Shown here one piece after another: positions 43,576 to 55,647 of a DNA stretch of 64,000 nt. The stretch is taken from assembly GCA_000827495.1 (NCBI GenBank), contig KN817518.1:584405-648404 (forward strand), read 5' to 3'. The notes beneath the pieces were generated by a model. The model saw only the letters and a list, made by a program, of their open reading frames with translations. It searched no databases and was not told the origin of the DNA. The stretch comes from Hypholoma sublateritium FD-334 SS-4 (Eukaryota > Basidiomycota > Agaricomycetes > Agaricales > Strophariaceae). Made by a program: the position numbers and the translations under genes. Each line of letters begins with the position of its first letter. Position 1 is the stretch's first letter.

Positions 43576-46500
43576 CTAGGACCCCTGGAAACCTGACAAT
43601 GGCAAAATGCCCTGGGAGAATGCCATGCCAGCTTGTGAGTCGATCTGTGCCGCAGCCAACAGCCCCGTCGGCGACTCCACGGTCGCATGCTCAAAATCCT
43701 GTAGCCACAAATGTGGTAGTTAGTGCAAGTTCAGGTCCGGATGACCGTTGATACCTACATCGACTATGATACGTTGGCAATCGCAATAAAGAGTAGTAAA
43801 TCCTAGTTAACTTTGAAAAGTGGAGTAATGAAAAAGGAACGACGAACCATGCGTGCTAGGTAACCTGCTGGTATTCAGCCGCGTTGACGTGGCCTGCCGG
43901 AGCTGGCGGAAATCGTTGTTCATGTACGTCTTTGTCAGGCCCGTGGCCGCCGGTGAGCGAAGAAGTGCCGTCGGCGGCGAGATGACGACGCCTAGGATGT
44001 CTGGAGTCTTTGTGCCGCGTTTCGGTGTCGACGGTTCATCCACGCGTTTGGGGGATAGCAAGTCCTCAATGCTGTCCAGGGGCATTACCAGCGTTACGGG
44101 CAGCTCGGTATGAAGATATACGAAGTCCTCGTCCTCGTCGATGCCAAGTTTGGCCTCGATGGCCGTAAGTGCCTCCTGGCTCTCTAACGGCAGCAAAGCT
44201 GACAGCACGCTGCAGAGGGACCTGAACGATGACAGTGTGATAGCAGTAAGTGTCGTCAACTTGGAGTCTGTCTGCGCTGCAAGCCATTCTAAGATCAAGA
44301 ACAGAGTCTCGGAGTTTTCCAGCGTCAGACTTGGGGTGTGCTCAGCATAGACTGCAATCGTCCGACCCACTTCTGTGCGCAGGGGTTCCATAGATATTGA
44401 GGTCAGTGGAAGGTTTTTAAGAATATCTGGAACTAGGTTCAGATCGTCTAGGACAGAGGAATCCATCTGAATGTTTCTCAGTGTAAGGAGGAGAATGTGA
44501 AATCGAGTTCCCGGATTAAAGTCATTCGCGTTTTGTCCTAGCTGACGTATGACTTGAGTAAGTGGTAGTGAGTACACGTTGGCTTCAAGAATTAGAGAAA
44601 GGCAGCTATCCAGGAGTTGTGAAAGGTCTACGTTGGACGAAAGCGCCGACAACGTCCATGGTGACATTTTCGAAGAGGAGAAAAGAACCTCCAAAAAGGA
44701 TATTGAGATGGAGATGCTATAAAGGATGATGGTCCGAGAGCCTTCTTGAAATTGTTCCATTCCTGTGATATACGCTAGTCTTGCAGAGAGGCCTTTCAGT
44801 TCTTCGGTCAACAGCCACTCTCCAATTCCAGTTTCTCCGTGATCCAGATCTTCCAGGCGTTCCACGAAATCAGCTCGAATTTCCGCATCAAGTAAGTTCC
44901 AAAACGTCTGTAAATCGGGTAATATTTTTGGAAACACCATTGAAGACCAAAGAGAGGAAGTTTTAGCGTGATTTGCGCCGTTTGTATTGGACACTGTGGG
45001 TTGTGGTAAAATGTTATTGAGGAGGAGGTCGTAGATTTGGCGCAGATGGACAACTGGGTCGCGGTTGGAGGAGTGAGATGCATGGTTAAAAAGACTCTGC
45101 AGGATAATCTGGGCAGTGCGGACGTCCAAATCCGATGGTACATCATCATTAATGAGGGTGTGAAATATCTGAGGGCAGGTTTCCCTAATATTAATGGCGG
45201 CAAGATATGCAGCAGAGGAAGGGGTGAAACGTTCACATGCTATCAGAGAGCAGGCATATAGATCTGCGACAGAAGTAGATAACTGGCCCAAGTCACGGCT
45301 GGTGGGGGGGTAAACTGAAATGAATCGACCCAGTAAACGAAGTAGATCACTTGCGGTCCTAAATAGTAGCTCGCAGAGTCCTTGATTCATGCGAGGTATC
45401 GGTTGCAAGACAAAGTGGTGGTTTATGTCGTCCGATATGTCAACAAAAATTGACACCAACGTCGGCACAACCCCTTGCATTTTTTCTTCCCAAAACCTTT
45501 CCAGAACAACGGATTCTCCGTCATCGTATGTGAGTTCTTCTTCCACAATTGCCATAGATACTCGAAGAACACGGAGCCGCCGTAGAGAAAAGGGCCGAAC
45601 ACTAGTGTATGTGAGCTCTTCAACGGCAGACGATAGCCCATCTCGACCGACACGAGCAAGCTTTCCGATTTCAAGCAACTCCTCAGACTCAATGAACGAG
45701 AAGGGAGGCTCAAGTGAAAGTACAGTTTCCACGAGATGTTCACGCAACAATGACTGTGGATCTTTGGCCAGACCCACGAGTAACCGCTCCGCAAAATTGC
45801 CCGATTTCGTCGGTATATCGTCGGTTTTGTTCCAGCCTAGTCGTTTTGTAAGTTGGCGCAGTAGTAGGCAATGATTGACAATCTAGGCAAGGTGTTGGTA
45901 TAAGAATAAGAACAATGCGGAATATGCAACTGACCTGTCGGTAACCTTCAATACCTTGCCATAGAACCAATAGACCAAGGGCTCTTTCACGACATAGACC
46001 GCCTCCAAGACTGTCGGACCACGAGAGTGCAGCAAGAACGGCCGAGATTCCGAGAAGAGCTCTCACGAAAGTAATGAACTGAGTATGGGTAACAGATGAA
46101 TGCCTTTCCTGAAGCAACAGTGGAGGTGGTATCGATTCACTGGGTATTGGGGTGGCTGAAAGTTTAGACGTCAGGTTTTCGTGGATTAGCATGCATTCGA
46201 GCCAACACCCAAGCGAGTGTTCGCCCGAGCTCATGTCTTTCAGAAACGTAGCGCATGCCGAAAAGTCACCATTTGGATCTGTAAGAGCGTTCTCGAACGA
46301 GGCCCAGCCTTGAATTCTTGATGTTAGTTTCTTCAGACCCTTTGTATTCACTTTGTCCATCTTCAGACTGTTTTGCATGTCGTTGAGACTGTTGAAAAAA
46401 TCCTCGTCTTGTAGGAAATGACGGGCAATTTCAATGTTAGCGGCGGCATCCAGCAAGAAATCTATAGTGGCGTCATCTAAAGTGTGTTCATTGAACACCT

Positions 46501-47565
46501 TCGGAAGATCAAGAAGTTCCTGGATCAGATCATGAGTTCGCCGACCTCGGACGTGACAAGCAGGGGCAGACCAGAATTGCTAAGCAGATGCGTGTTTGTT
46601 GGGAAGAAGTCTTTACTAAGAGCTTGGCCATGTAATAGGCGTCATCAGATGGCTTCCAAACAACAAGATCAGAAATTGAAGTTAATTGCATGCATCCCAT
46701 ATGAAGCTTACATTTAAACCTAGAAAATCATGCGCTTTGGCAGCAAAACGGGATAGAACGTCTGGAGAAATGTCATCCCGAATAGGTCTAGTCACTGATT
46801 GAACTAAACTTGCTAGGTCCTCTATGTCGTCGTTTTCAAGATCAGAGTAGAGGTAAGGGAACTCAGGAAGGTCCCAGTCTTCATCCTCCGGTTTCAACGA
46901 GAATATGAGCCTAGAAACAAGAGGAAGTGGTGGGGGCACAGGTAATAGGGACAGCAATTGATCTGCAGGTCCAGTAGGGTTCGGGGAATTGGCGACATCA
47001 ACAGTAGTGGATAGAGCTGTACAGGTAGGCACAGGGAGCTGCCTAGGTTTGTAGTCTTGTATTTCAGGAGGGTCTGCGACGACTTCTCCATAGATGGCCA
47101 CAGAAAGCGCTTCAAAATCACCGCGAAATATGATCAAGCGTGTTGCATACTTAAGTACTCAAGATCGGTTCAAGTCTAGAAAAAATATGTGTTATAAACA
47201 TACCTCCAGACCCATGTCTACCGTGAACTCAGTCGCTTCCCCAGCGTAAGCAATCTGAGTTAAAGCCAACGCATTCTTAGCCGCTCGCTTTTCTTGAGAG
47301 TCTTGATTACTTGAAGGTAAGGCAGACGCGTTGAACAGTACATCAACAAAGAAGGCTGCGGGTTCTGTCAGACTTGGTCAGATGAGCGAAATGTTCCGTT
47401 AAGTGGATTGAAGGGCAATTCATACGCGATCGTTTCAGGAGACTGGCTAAATGGCTGAGCACCTGTTGGAAAGACGCGTATTGACGACACACGGACAAGA
47501 GAGGGGTATCGGATCGCCGCGAGCGTGTTATGAGGTCGTAGTATGTCCCATCCCAGTAACACCAT
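43576..47565 (-). CDS. Virilizer (VIRMA)-type protein, m6A writer complex subunit
   Basis: Large scaffold of the METTL3-WTAP class mRNA N6-adenosine methyltransferase complex, by homology. From the ATG at 47565 the N-terminal VIR_N domain reads VRVSSIRVFPTGAQPFSQSP, ETIA, LTEPAAFFVDVLFNAS (joined across an intron), then LIIFRGDFEALSVAIYGEV. This is the animal and plant Virilizer N pattern (IRVxPxG, F.LDxFFN, LxxAIYG). Helical repeat-like sequence of about 1000 residues follows (DDATIDFLLDAAANIEIARH; SLLREHLVETVLSLEPPFSF). About nine introns; the longest exon runs from about 45777 to 43853. The frame ends after LRQATSTRLNTSRLPSTH; the best continuation uses a final exon (43576 to about 43700) reading DFEHATVESPTGLLAAAQID and ending SGFQGS-stop. 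It is divergent from the ORM gene, 217 bases away. Confidence 0.8.
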
Positions 47566-47782
47566 AGTAAGTTACGAGAAGGAGAGCGGGGTGGCCGAGA
47601 TTTCAGGAGTTGGCAGTTGCCAACCGTGACGGCCAAGAGCGTTGATGATTGAATGCTGTTCGGCTAAGTCCGATGCCGGTCACGCCGCACTCGGACACAT
47701 CATCCCGTCGTCGAATTCCTCCCTTCAAGTTATTCTACAACTTGGCTGTAGCCTCTGATACATTTCACCACTGCCCCTCCGC

Positions 47783-48728
47783 ATGAGTCGTCCAAAAACA
47801 ATCAAGCTACCGGAGCTGGACATCTCGAAGGCCACCAAGGCCACGTCGTCGCCACTGAGGACCCGCAACCGTAGCGCAAGTATCGTGAAAGTCGAGGAAG
47901 TTGGAGATCGCTCTGTGGAGGAGGTTCTGGACCGAAGCGCATATGTGAACATCAACGCGGACTGGGTCAATGCCAAAGGTCTGCATGTGCTTCAATGTAC
48001 ACAATCCTCTATATCTGACGAGACTTTGAAGGTGCATGGCTCATACACATCGTTCTCATTATCCTGGGCAAAATCATCGTGGACACAATACCAGGAATGA
48101 CACAACAAATTAGTTGGACACTTGTAAATTTCCTATACCAAGCAGTGCGCAGAATACCCACTTTTCTCCATTCTACTTATCTAAAGTCTCATGATGGTTA
48201 GCTTTCGTATCTTATGTTCCATTGGGTTACAGGCATTCCGTTCGAGAACGACCTCCATGGCGGGGCTTACGATGACCTCACGCTATGGGAACAAATCGAT
48301 GATGGCGCTCAATATACTCCGGCTAAAAAATGGCTGTTCTGCGTGCCTATAGGACTGTGAGTCCTTATTCCGACTTTCACGATATTACGGGCGCTTACAC
48401 ATTTGCTTCCGCAGTTTCCTGGCATCTACCCACTACACGAACTACAATCCATGGCTCTTCGCAATCAACTTATCTGCTCTGGTTTTCGTACTGATACCAA
48501 AACTGCCCCAAGTAAGTTTCCACCGGATCGCGTTCCTTGTCGGGTGTCACTCAAGCTGACTAAACTGTATCTCCGCAGTTGCATCGGCAGCGAGTCAGGT
48601 TCATGGCAGACAACGCGTCCGGCATGGCCACACCTTTGACCCCCAGTTTCCCGAACTCTGGTGCGACTACACCGTCATTCGAGATTACTGAGCCAGTCAC
48701 CGACCTCACCGAAGAGCACTTCCGGTAA
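47783..48728 (+). CDS. ORM1: ORMDL-family regulator of sphingolipid synthesis
   Basis: ER membrane protein that binds and restrains serine palmitoyltransferase, the first step of sphingolipid synthesis. Five exons. The N-terminal cytosolic part (RTRNRSASIVKVEE) has an RxxSxS-type site like those phosphorylated by Ypk kinases in yeast Orm1/2. The core is VNINADWVNAK|GAWLIHIVLIILGKI, TQQISWTLVNFLYQA, LSYLMFHWVTGIPFENDLHG, GAYDDLTLWEQIDDGAQYTP, AKKWLFCVPIGLFLASTHYT and LFAINLSALVFVLIPKLPQL, i.e. four hydrophobic segments in the usual order. The intron before LSYLMFHW uses donor GCA|GTGCGC and acceptor GGTTAG. The C-terminal tail (PSFPNSGATTPSFEITEPVT) is a fungal extension ending DLTEEHFR-stop. 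Confidence 0.93.
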
Positions 48729-48940
48729 TCATTAAGTAGCTTCGCGAATGAACACTGCAGGCGAAAGGATACCTTGAACTGAAGGAATCTCTTTTTCATC
48801 CCCTCACAAGGTGTGGGTGGCCTGTAAATAATAATGCAGGAATTGGAAACAACCTCTACTCCTTTGGCATCCTATCTATCTGTGTCATACTCTATATGGC
48901 CACATATACATTACAATTTTATTAATTATAGAGAGCGCAT

Positions 48941-50477
48941 CTATATGTGGTGATACTGTTGCAGGCGTAATCTTCGATTTGAAACAAGTGAGAAAGGTTA
49001 AGGGTGAGAAGGAACCAGTTTCTAGACTCACAAATTTCGGATCAGCATAAAAATGGTCACTTTCCCGACGGCAGGAATGTAAATTGAAGCCTTAATGGCA
49101 ATCATAAGCATTGGGATTGGAATAGAGAGATTTGGTGTGCCAGTGACTGGTTACCTTGTCGCGAACGTCTTTCTCGAAGTTCTTCTCCCCTGAAACATTT
49201 ATGCATACGCATCCATCCTTCAGCCACTCTGTCTTGACCTTGTAGCTTTGAGACGGAACTGCAGAAATGACGACATCCGACAGTGCGAGAGCTTCCTGCA
49301 GACTGAGGTGGCTGGGATGCACCACATGCCGGGGATGGTATCGTTGCACCGTTAATGATTCTGTCGTGTCAGTCGGAACTCTGGGCCGCTTGGTGTATTC
49401 CTGAACAGTAAAGTTAAAACACTACAGAAAAAACCTGGCGAACTCGTTAAATGCGAACTTGAATAGAATTAATATCCACGGAAATGACGCGAGCCCCATC
49501 GTTAGCGAGGAGCGCAGCCAGCGGTCTTCCGACGACTTCCGAACTGACAGAAGCATTTTGTTAACTAATGCCATTCTACATCGTTGAGACGAACTCCGCA
49601 CCGATTTATGACAGTTATGGTCTTTCCATAGGCTCTGTCGCCGTAAGGGAGGATTTTGTTGTAGACGCCGGTGAACTCCAAGCATTTTACGACAGCAAGT
49701 GGGGTGCATGGGATGATGGACTTGACAGTGCCGGCAGGCAGCTCTTCTCTGTCAGCGATATCTGTTGGAACGGGCAGGGTATTCGTAGAAGCAAGGAGTG
49801 ACATCGGCTCGATGAACCGGATACTAGAGTGGAAGATAGGTTAGAGTGTAATATATATAAGAGCGGTTCAGATGTACTGACTTGTGGTATAGGTTATAAT
49901 GAAATTTGAAATGCAACCCCTCAACATCTTTGAGAGGCGAAACGATCTAATTGTGCATACGTGAGCATACAACTGGTGTCCAACTGTTTCGGCATACCTG
50001 TTGCAAGTAGTGATCCTACGATTGAAGGTCTTCTTGTCAGACGATGAGGACATGTATTACAGTCCCGACACACAAACCTGCACGACTCCAAAAATAGGGA
50101 AATAAACCTTAAGAAAGCGGGAGTTTTCTGTTTAGAATAAAGCTCCATGGGAGAACTGAACCTCGTACCATGATTCCATGAATAGATTCATCCTCGTTGG
50201 CCTCAATAATGGCTTCCTCAACGCCCTCGCCCTCGCCAAGGTCGGGTGATATCGCCGCGCCAGTGAGCTTCAGGGTGAACTCTACTCCAAGATCCTCGCA
50301 TTGCTTCCTCGTGAATTCGGCGTAGTACTTGCTGGGGCTAGACGATGTCGCAAGGATTCCGACAAGGCGCGGGCGCGTGGTGCACTTCGCTAGCGAGTCC
50401 TTCACTTCGTCCCGGAACGTCGCTGCGATAGGGTCGGCTTTCAGCAGCAGTCCCTGCCTTGCGGTTGCCTCGCTCAT
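48941..50477 (-). CDS. MTD1: NAD-dependent methylenetetrahydrofolate dehydrogenase
   Basis: Cytosolic one-carbon enzyme oxidising 5,10-methylene-THF to 5,10-methenyl-THF with NAD. Start at 50477: MSEATARQGLLLKADPIAAT. Conserved parts: RPRLVGILATSSSPSKYYAE (Tyr in the substrate site), ANEDESIHGIMV, YFPIFGVVQDHYLQQVVSPL, FHYNLYHNIRFIE, TVKSIIPCTPLAVVKCLEF (PCTP loop), then VINR|SEVVGRPLAALLANDGAR (NAD-binding turn joined across an intron near 49550-49605) and SDVVISAVPSQSYKVKTEW. The order fits yeast Mtd1 rather than the bifunctional dehydrogenase-cyclohydrolase. The 3' end needs two more introns: after EKDVRDK the exon ASIYIPAVGKVTIFMLIRN leads to LLRLQQYHHI-stop at 48941. If the first is retained, the product ends with an unrelated 15-20 residue tail. 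Confidence 0.88.
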
Positions 50478-51202
50478 TTTCAAAATATTGCGGATGTTGG
50501 GGTCAGTCGGTAACACCACCAACGCACCGCGCAAAAAAAACTCTTCCCGGGCCGGGAGCTATCGGTCGGTCAGGTAAATGAATCTTATCTTATCGCCTTC
50601 TGGCGGCAATTGTAAATGTTCCGATGTACCATGACCTAACCACGACCATCAACTTGAATAGACTCGGAATTTTACACTGGAGCAGGTAGATATCATCCTT
50701 TACATCATCATGACTAAATAAATGAAGACTAAGTTACCATATCGAGTGATGAGAAAAGGCTTTCTACATACTTCAAGGCTTGAATACCTTCTAACTTTTG
50801 TCTAATTTCACCGAAGTATTTGCAGGGAGCGCAATTTAAGAGAGCGACAATCACTTGGCTTGATCCAACCACTCCTGCAAAGCTGAACCCACAAGATAAC
50901 ATGTATATACATCATTGATTTCGGCGATGAAATGGAAAAGTGGGGACAAAAAGTGAAGTAGGCAAAAACAAACACGAAAGCATGAATCCAAGAGTGTCAG
51001 CATGCCACCAGCGTGGAGCGAAGGAATAACTCTGTCCCACGTTCTAAAAAGAGGGGATGAAAGGTCGTGGAGCGGAAGCGGTACATCGGATAAAATACAT
51101 GTTATGACGACGGATCTTACGAGGCCGGGTCCAGAGAGGGATCGCAGGTGATGCTAGACGCTGGCTAAACCACTGGCTTGCACAGTGCGCACTGAGCAGG
51201 AA
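50478..51202. other. Spacer between MTD1 and GLC8
   Basis: Promoter of MTD1 and 3' region of GLC8; AT-rich, no coding pattern. Confidence 0.55.
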
Positions 51203-52202
51203 CTAATGACTATTCCCGTTGATTTTTGGCGCTGCTGAGTCACCGGCGCCTTCCCTGGTGTCGCTGGCGTCAGTTCCGCTTTCGTTCAAAGAGTCTTCGT
51301 CGGCGCTATCGGATTGACGAGGAAGCGGCGGCACCACAGAGTCGTCGTCTTCTTCATCCGCCATTTGTGCAGCGCGCTAAGAAGGATAGCGGTTAGTCAA
51401 TGTCCGTCAGGCAACCGGGGAGTATCACACCTTCATGGCCTCGGCCTCGTTCGAATAGTGTCTGCCACGGGCACGTACGAAAGCTGCATGCTTCGCAGCC
51501 GCTGTGATTGAGTACTGTTAGATGCGAGATCTTCTGATATGAATTATCAAGACGCACTTTCTTCGTCCATTTCCTCGTCGAATTCGACTTCTCCGCCAGG
51601 CGATCTTGAATCGGCTCTAATGGCGTTGCGTGCATCGTTAGGAAGGTTGAAACTAGTGCTCCGGCTGGAGGTGCCGGAGCGGACAGACATGGATGTTCCG
51701 GGGCGTCCTCCGTTACTTGACACTGATGTGCGACGCGACGAGGGCCCGGACGTGTTAGCACCGGTAGACGACGCAGAGATCGCGGGAGACAAAGGGCGAT
51801 GGATCTCCTCAGGCGAATGCGGGTAGCCGAGATCAAGATTGGGAATATCTAAGGTCACATTCTGTAAGAACTCTAGCAGAAAGTGGGTGGATGCTTGCGA
51901 ACCTCCTTCAACGGTGTCTGTTTCCGCGTTGTAGCGAACATAGGGCGTTTTAGGCTCAGTGATCTTCATCAGGCTGTCCTTGCCGATCTCAGTCAGAGCA
52001 AGATTCTCTTCGTCCCACTGCAAGCTGCTACAAATAGAGGAAAGAGTGGATCAGCAATGCCTATGGGGACTGATCATATACGGGCTCACTGTGCATTGGC
52101 GTTGGGGGCTTGCGGGGTATTCTTGAGGATTCCTTTAGGTTTAGGGAGGGAGGCAGAGCGGGGGATGCGGTGGGCATGCTGTTGGTCTTGGACGACAGAC
52201 AT
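51203..52202 (-). CDS. GLC8: Protein phosphatase 1 inhibitor-2 family protein
   Basis: Regulator of type 1 protein phosphatase (Glc7/PP1). Start at 52202 ([20 protein letters not shown]). All three known PP1-contact regions can be seen: KGILKN near the N-terminus, [20 protein letters not shown] with [11 protein letters not shown] in the middle (Thr in EPKTPY is the GSK3/Pho85-type phosphosite), and the C-terminal [12 protein letters not shown], corresponding to the HYNE helix that covers the active site. Four exons. A Ser-rich insert of about 70 residues lies between the second and third regions. The C-terminus is acidic ([12 protein letters not shown]) and ends KINGNSH-stop. Length of about 240 residues is within the family range. 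Confidence 0.9.
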
Positions 52203-52460
52203 GCTGGATGATAGTTGCAGAGGAAATTGGGTAGAAGGTTCAAGTTGGAATGTCAATTATATGGTACAACTTCAAGCAGCAATCCCGGCACATGCCCTCA
52301 GCCTGTTTTCCAAATCGGGCAACTTTGCCGCCTGGGCTCGGCGTCCATCATCGCGCATGTTCCGGGCCTGTGTATTTGAAATGCTCAAGTTGTCATTCCT
52401 CTTGACCCAACAGTGGTATAATACTACAACGTGCATATATTGCGCTACCGTACGAATAGG

Positions 52461-55339
52461 TTATAATCCCCTCAAGTCCATGAGAGCTCCAGTCAAGCGC
52501 TCAGCCACATTTTCAGGTTCCTGTCGAGCCATTTCGACGATGTTCAACAACTTTTTGATCCCGATCTGCAGATTAGGGCTTAAATCATCTCTGCCTCCAA
52601 ACCCGGCGTCCTCTAGCATTCTAACCGCGCGCTTGCGGTGCTGATCCGTCGGGAATAACTCTAACTCTTGTAGGACATGCTCCAAGGCGCGCAGCGACGA
52701 GACGGGGGGTACGCGCAATTCGGAATCAAAAGTCTCTGACAGACCGAGATCGGTAAGAATTGGCCGTAAGGACGAAGTGGCAATGATCAGCAATCGGCGG
52801 CCCTATTGTTAGGTGTAAGTAGGAAAAAACGATGAAACGTCGGAGATTTTCGCACTTTTGGCGGTCTACGGCCAAATAGGACCAATAGAGTCTGCAAGAT
52901 GGCATTCGAGAACCTCGCGCCCATGGGAGTCCAATCTATTATTGACATCGGTCAGTCTATGACAAGATATAGAATAAAATATAGGGAACACACCGATTAA
53001 ACGTTCAATGTTGTCGACAACGACAACACTTAAAGGGCTCTTGTAACTGTCCGCGAAGACCTTGGTGATGGCAGTGACTTTCTGGGCCTCAGAAAATCCG
53101 ACCATGTTGTCCGGGGAAATGAGTTTGATGAACGGGAACTCTGAAGCCTGTGCAATCGAGGCTCCCAGAGCAGTTTTGCCTGATCCCGGTGGACCGTGAA
53201 GCAGAATGCTGACAAGAGGTGTCCGCGTTGAAGTTCTTACTTGATCAACAAACAATTGTCCAGATTTGAGTAGCTCCTATGTGGATATGAGTACTAAAGA
53301 GACGAATATGTAAAATGGTGACTTGCATCGACGACAGCGTCGTAGTGAATGATTCCGTTCTGGATCACTTGCTGTAACTCTTCCTCTGACACACCAAAAG
53401 CGGGATGTACTTCGTCCAGCGCTCTCAAGAAGTCGGTTCGGTTCACTCGCAGATTATCCACGTCGTCGGAAATACCTGCCATGGTTCCTACCTTGACATG
53501 TCGATTGAACGCGTAACTTGTGGCACTCTTGATCAAGCCCCCAATCTCGGCCCCAGAGAAATTCTTCGTTTGTTGCGCGAGCTCCAGTAGGTCAACATCG
53601 TCATCCATGACACCGTTTGTTCGCATTTTGGCAGTGTGAATGGTAAGAATTTGGTACCGGCCGTGTTCGTCGGGCAGGGAGATTTCCATGTGGACTTCGA
53701 GGCGACCGGGACGCAAAAGAGCTTCGTCGATCATGTCCAACCTGTTCGTCATACCAATGATGAGGATATTATTTAATTGGTCAACACCATCCATCTAGTT
53801 GATATGTAGTCAGTTGTAAAACAATGCCGTTAAAGCTTTTAGTCTACCTTTGACAAAAGTTGGTTAACCACAGTATCTCCAACACCAGTACCGTTGTTGG
53901 TAGAGCCACGCTGCTTGAAGATAGCATCCAGTTCATCGAAGATGATAATATGGAGGCCACTGTCGTCGCCTTTCTCTTTGTATTCCTTTTCGGCGTCCCC
54001 AAAGAGCTTGCGAATGTTTTCTTCAGAAGCACCAACATACTTACTCAGGATTTCAGGGCCATTCACAACTTTCGGTTCCCGGGCATTCAGCATTTTTCCA
54101 ATTTGCCTCGCAATTAAAGTCTTTCCCGTTCCCGGCGGACCGTGAAGTATGATACCTGTACATACATTGGTAAGGAGGATTAGCAAGAAGGGGTCAGTTA
54201 TGTATTACCTTTGACGTGCTGAATGCCAAGTTTTTCGACAAGGCCCGGAGGAAAAACGCGAGAGGCAAAAGCTCGTCTGAAGATTTCACTGAATTCAGTG
54301 TCAAGTCCACCGATCCCCATGTCCTCGAATTTGAAGTTAGGTGCAAGAATTGCATTCGGTGGGGCCCTAGGTTATCCTGTCAATAATGAACATCGAATAC
54401 GGAGCGATGTATACTTACTTTTTCGCACTGGATTTGATTTGGATACCATTGTCGGCTGCTTTGATAATTGTGATGTCGGTTCTCTCAAACAATATTCCCC
54501 TACGTCCATGACCCGGGGCCTGTGAGAAACTTCGAGCACCCCTTTGTTGCTCTTCAGCCAAATCAAGCGCAGAGACTGACTTGACCACAGTCTTGATTTT
54601 GTGACCACGGTAATCATATACAAGTTGTTGGCCCACAGACAACACCATGCCGCTGAAAGACGAGGAGAATATTCTTGCCATGTCATCGGCATCAAAGGGT
54701 TCGACGCCTGACTTTTTTTGAGCGAAGCCAACTTCGAGGTCGAGTCCTCCGAGATAGGACGGTGCCATAGGATTTGGTGGAGATGGTAAGGGTTCCACAA
54801 GTACTTTCTCTCCTTGAGCAGATAGACCCACCCATTGCCGCTGTATCATAGAAGCGCCTACTTGTCCTGGTGCCAAAGTCCCGGTATGGTCGGCTCTAAA
54901 GTACCATAAATTCGAAACTTGAACTTATGATATTATAAACTCACTGTACAGTCAAAGCAAACTCGCCCTTGAGGAGCACATGAGTCCCTGAAGCGAAGTC
55001 ATGTGGATGAACAATGAGGCGATTGGTCAATGCAAGAGCATCGTTCGGAGAGGCTACAACCTCGAAGCTAAAGACAAAGTGAGGCGTTGGACCAAATCAG
55101 AGCTTGGATTCAACGCACATGCTTCCTGATCGAGAGGGCGGTGGCTTCCTGTTCGGCTTCTCAAACAAAGCTGTATTTGGATCATTATATCCATTAGAGG
55201 GCGGCGCATACTGAGCAGAAGGTGGAGCGGGCCTCCTCGGTGGTTGTCTGGTAGAATCAGCGACTTCCGGTACTCGATCATAGCCCGAACTGGGGGTATA
55301 CTGAGGGGTACTTGGTTTCGATCTGTTGAAGAAAGTCAT
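52461..55339 (-). CDS. SEC18: Vesicle-fusion ATPase Sec18/NSF
   Basis: Hexameric AAA ATPase that with alpha-SNAP disassembles SNARE complexes after fusion, needed throughout the secretory pathway. Start at 55339 gives a fungal N-terminal extension ([20 protein letters not shown]), then the N-domain ([18 protein letters not shown]). D1 has Walker A GPPGTGKT near 54145, Walker [11 protein letters not shown] near 53950 and the arginine-finger region [15 protein letters not shown] near 53720. D2 has Walker A GPPGSGKT near 53190 and [10 protein letters not shown] near 53020; the Asn-for-Glu shape of D2 Walker B (DN rather than DE) is the normal NSF form, D2 being mostly structural. D2 ends [17 protein letters not shown]. 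About seven introns. It forms a divergent pair with the STIMATE-family gene (308 bases). Confidence 0.95.
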
Positions 55340-55647
55340 GATAGAATAAAGATGAGGTGCTCCGAGTCAAGCTGCTGGTCACTGGTGGGGATGCAAGGTT
55401 GTGAGAGAAAGGGGGGCTTGTTCCAGCTAGATATTTGGTATTACGGTGCGCAGTTGCAGCCGTGTCAGTGTCGTGGCCGATGCTGTGGAATGTGATGGCA
55501 GAAACGTAAAGTAAAGTACTTCGTAAACAGGCCCTGACCGTCGGCACTTGCAGCGATGACATAATCATTCTGGTACTAATCGGTCTCTATGACCTCGCTC
55601 GCTGTCCATCTCGTTACGTGCTGAACATCTTCCCTTCTCCCGTTTGA
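55340..55647. promoter_or_regulatory. Shared divergent promoter region, SEC18 / STIMATE-family gene
   Basis: 308 bases between two opposite start codons, with no open frame of note. It probably contains both promoters; no single motif stands out. Confidence 0.5.

Noticed and set aside
53000..53040. Missing Glu in D2 Walker B of Sec18
   Set aside because: The DN form is normal for the second ATPase domain of NSF.
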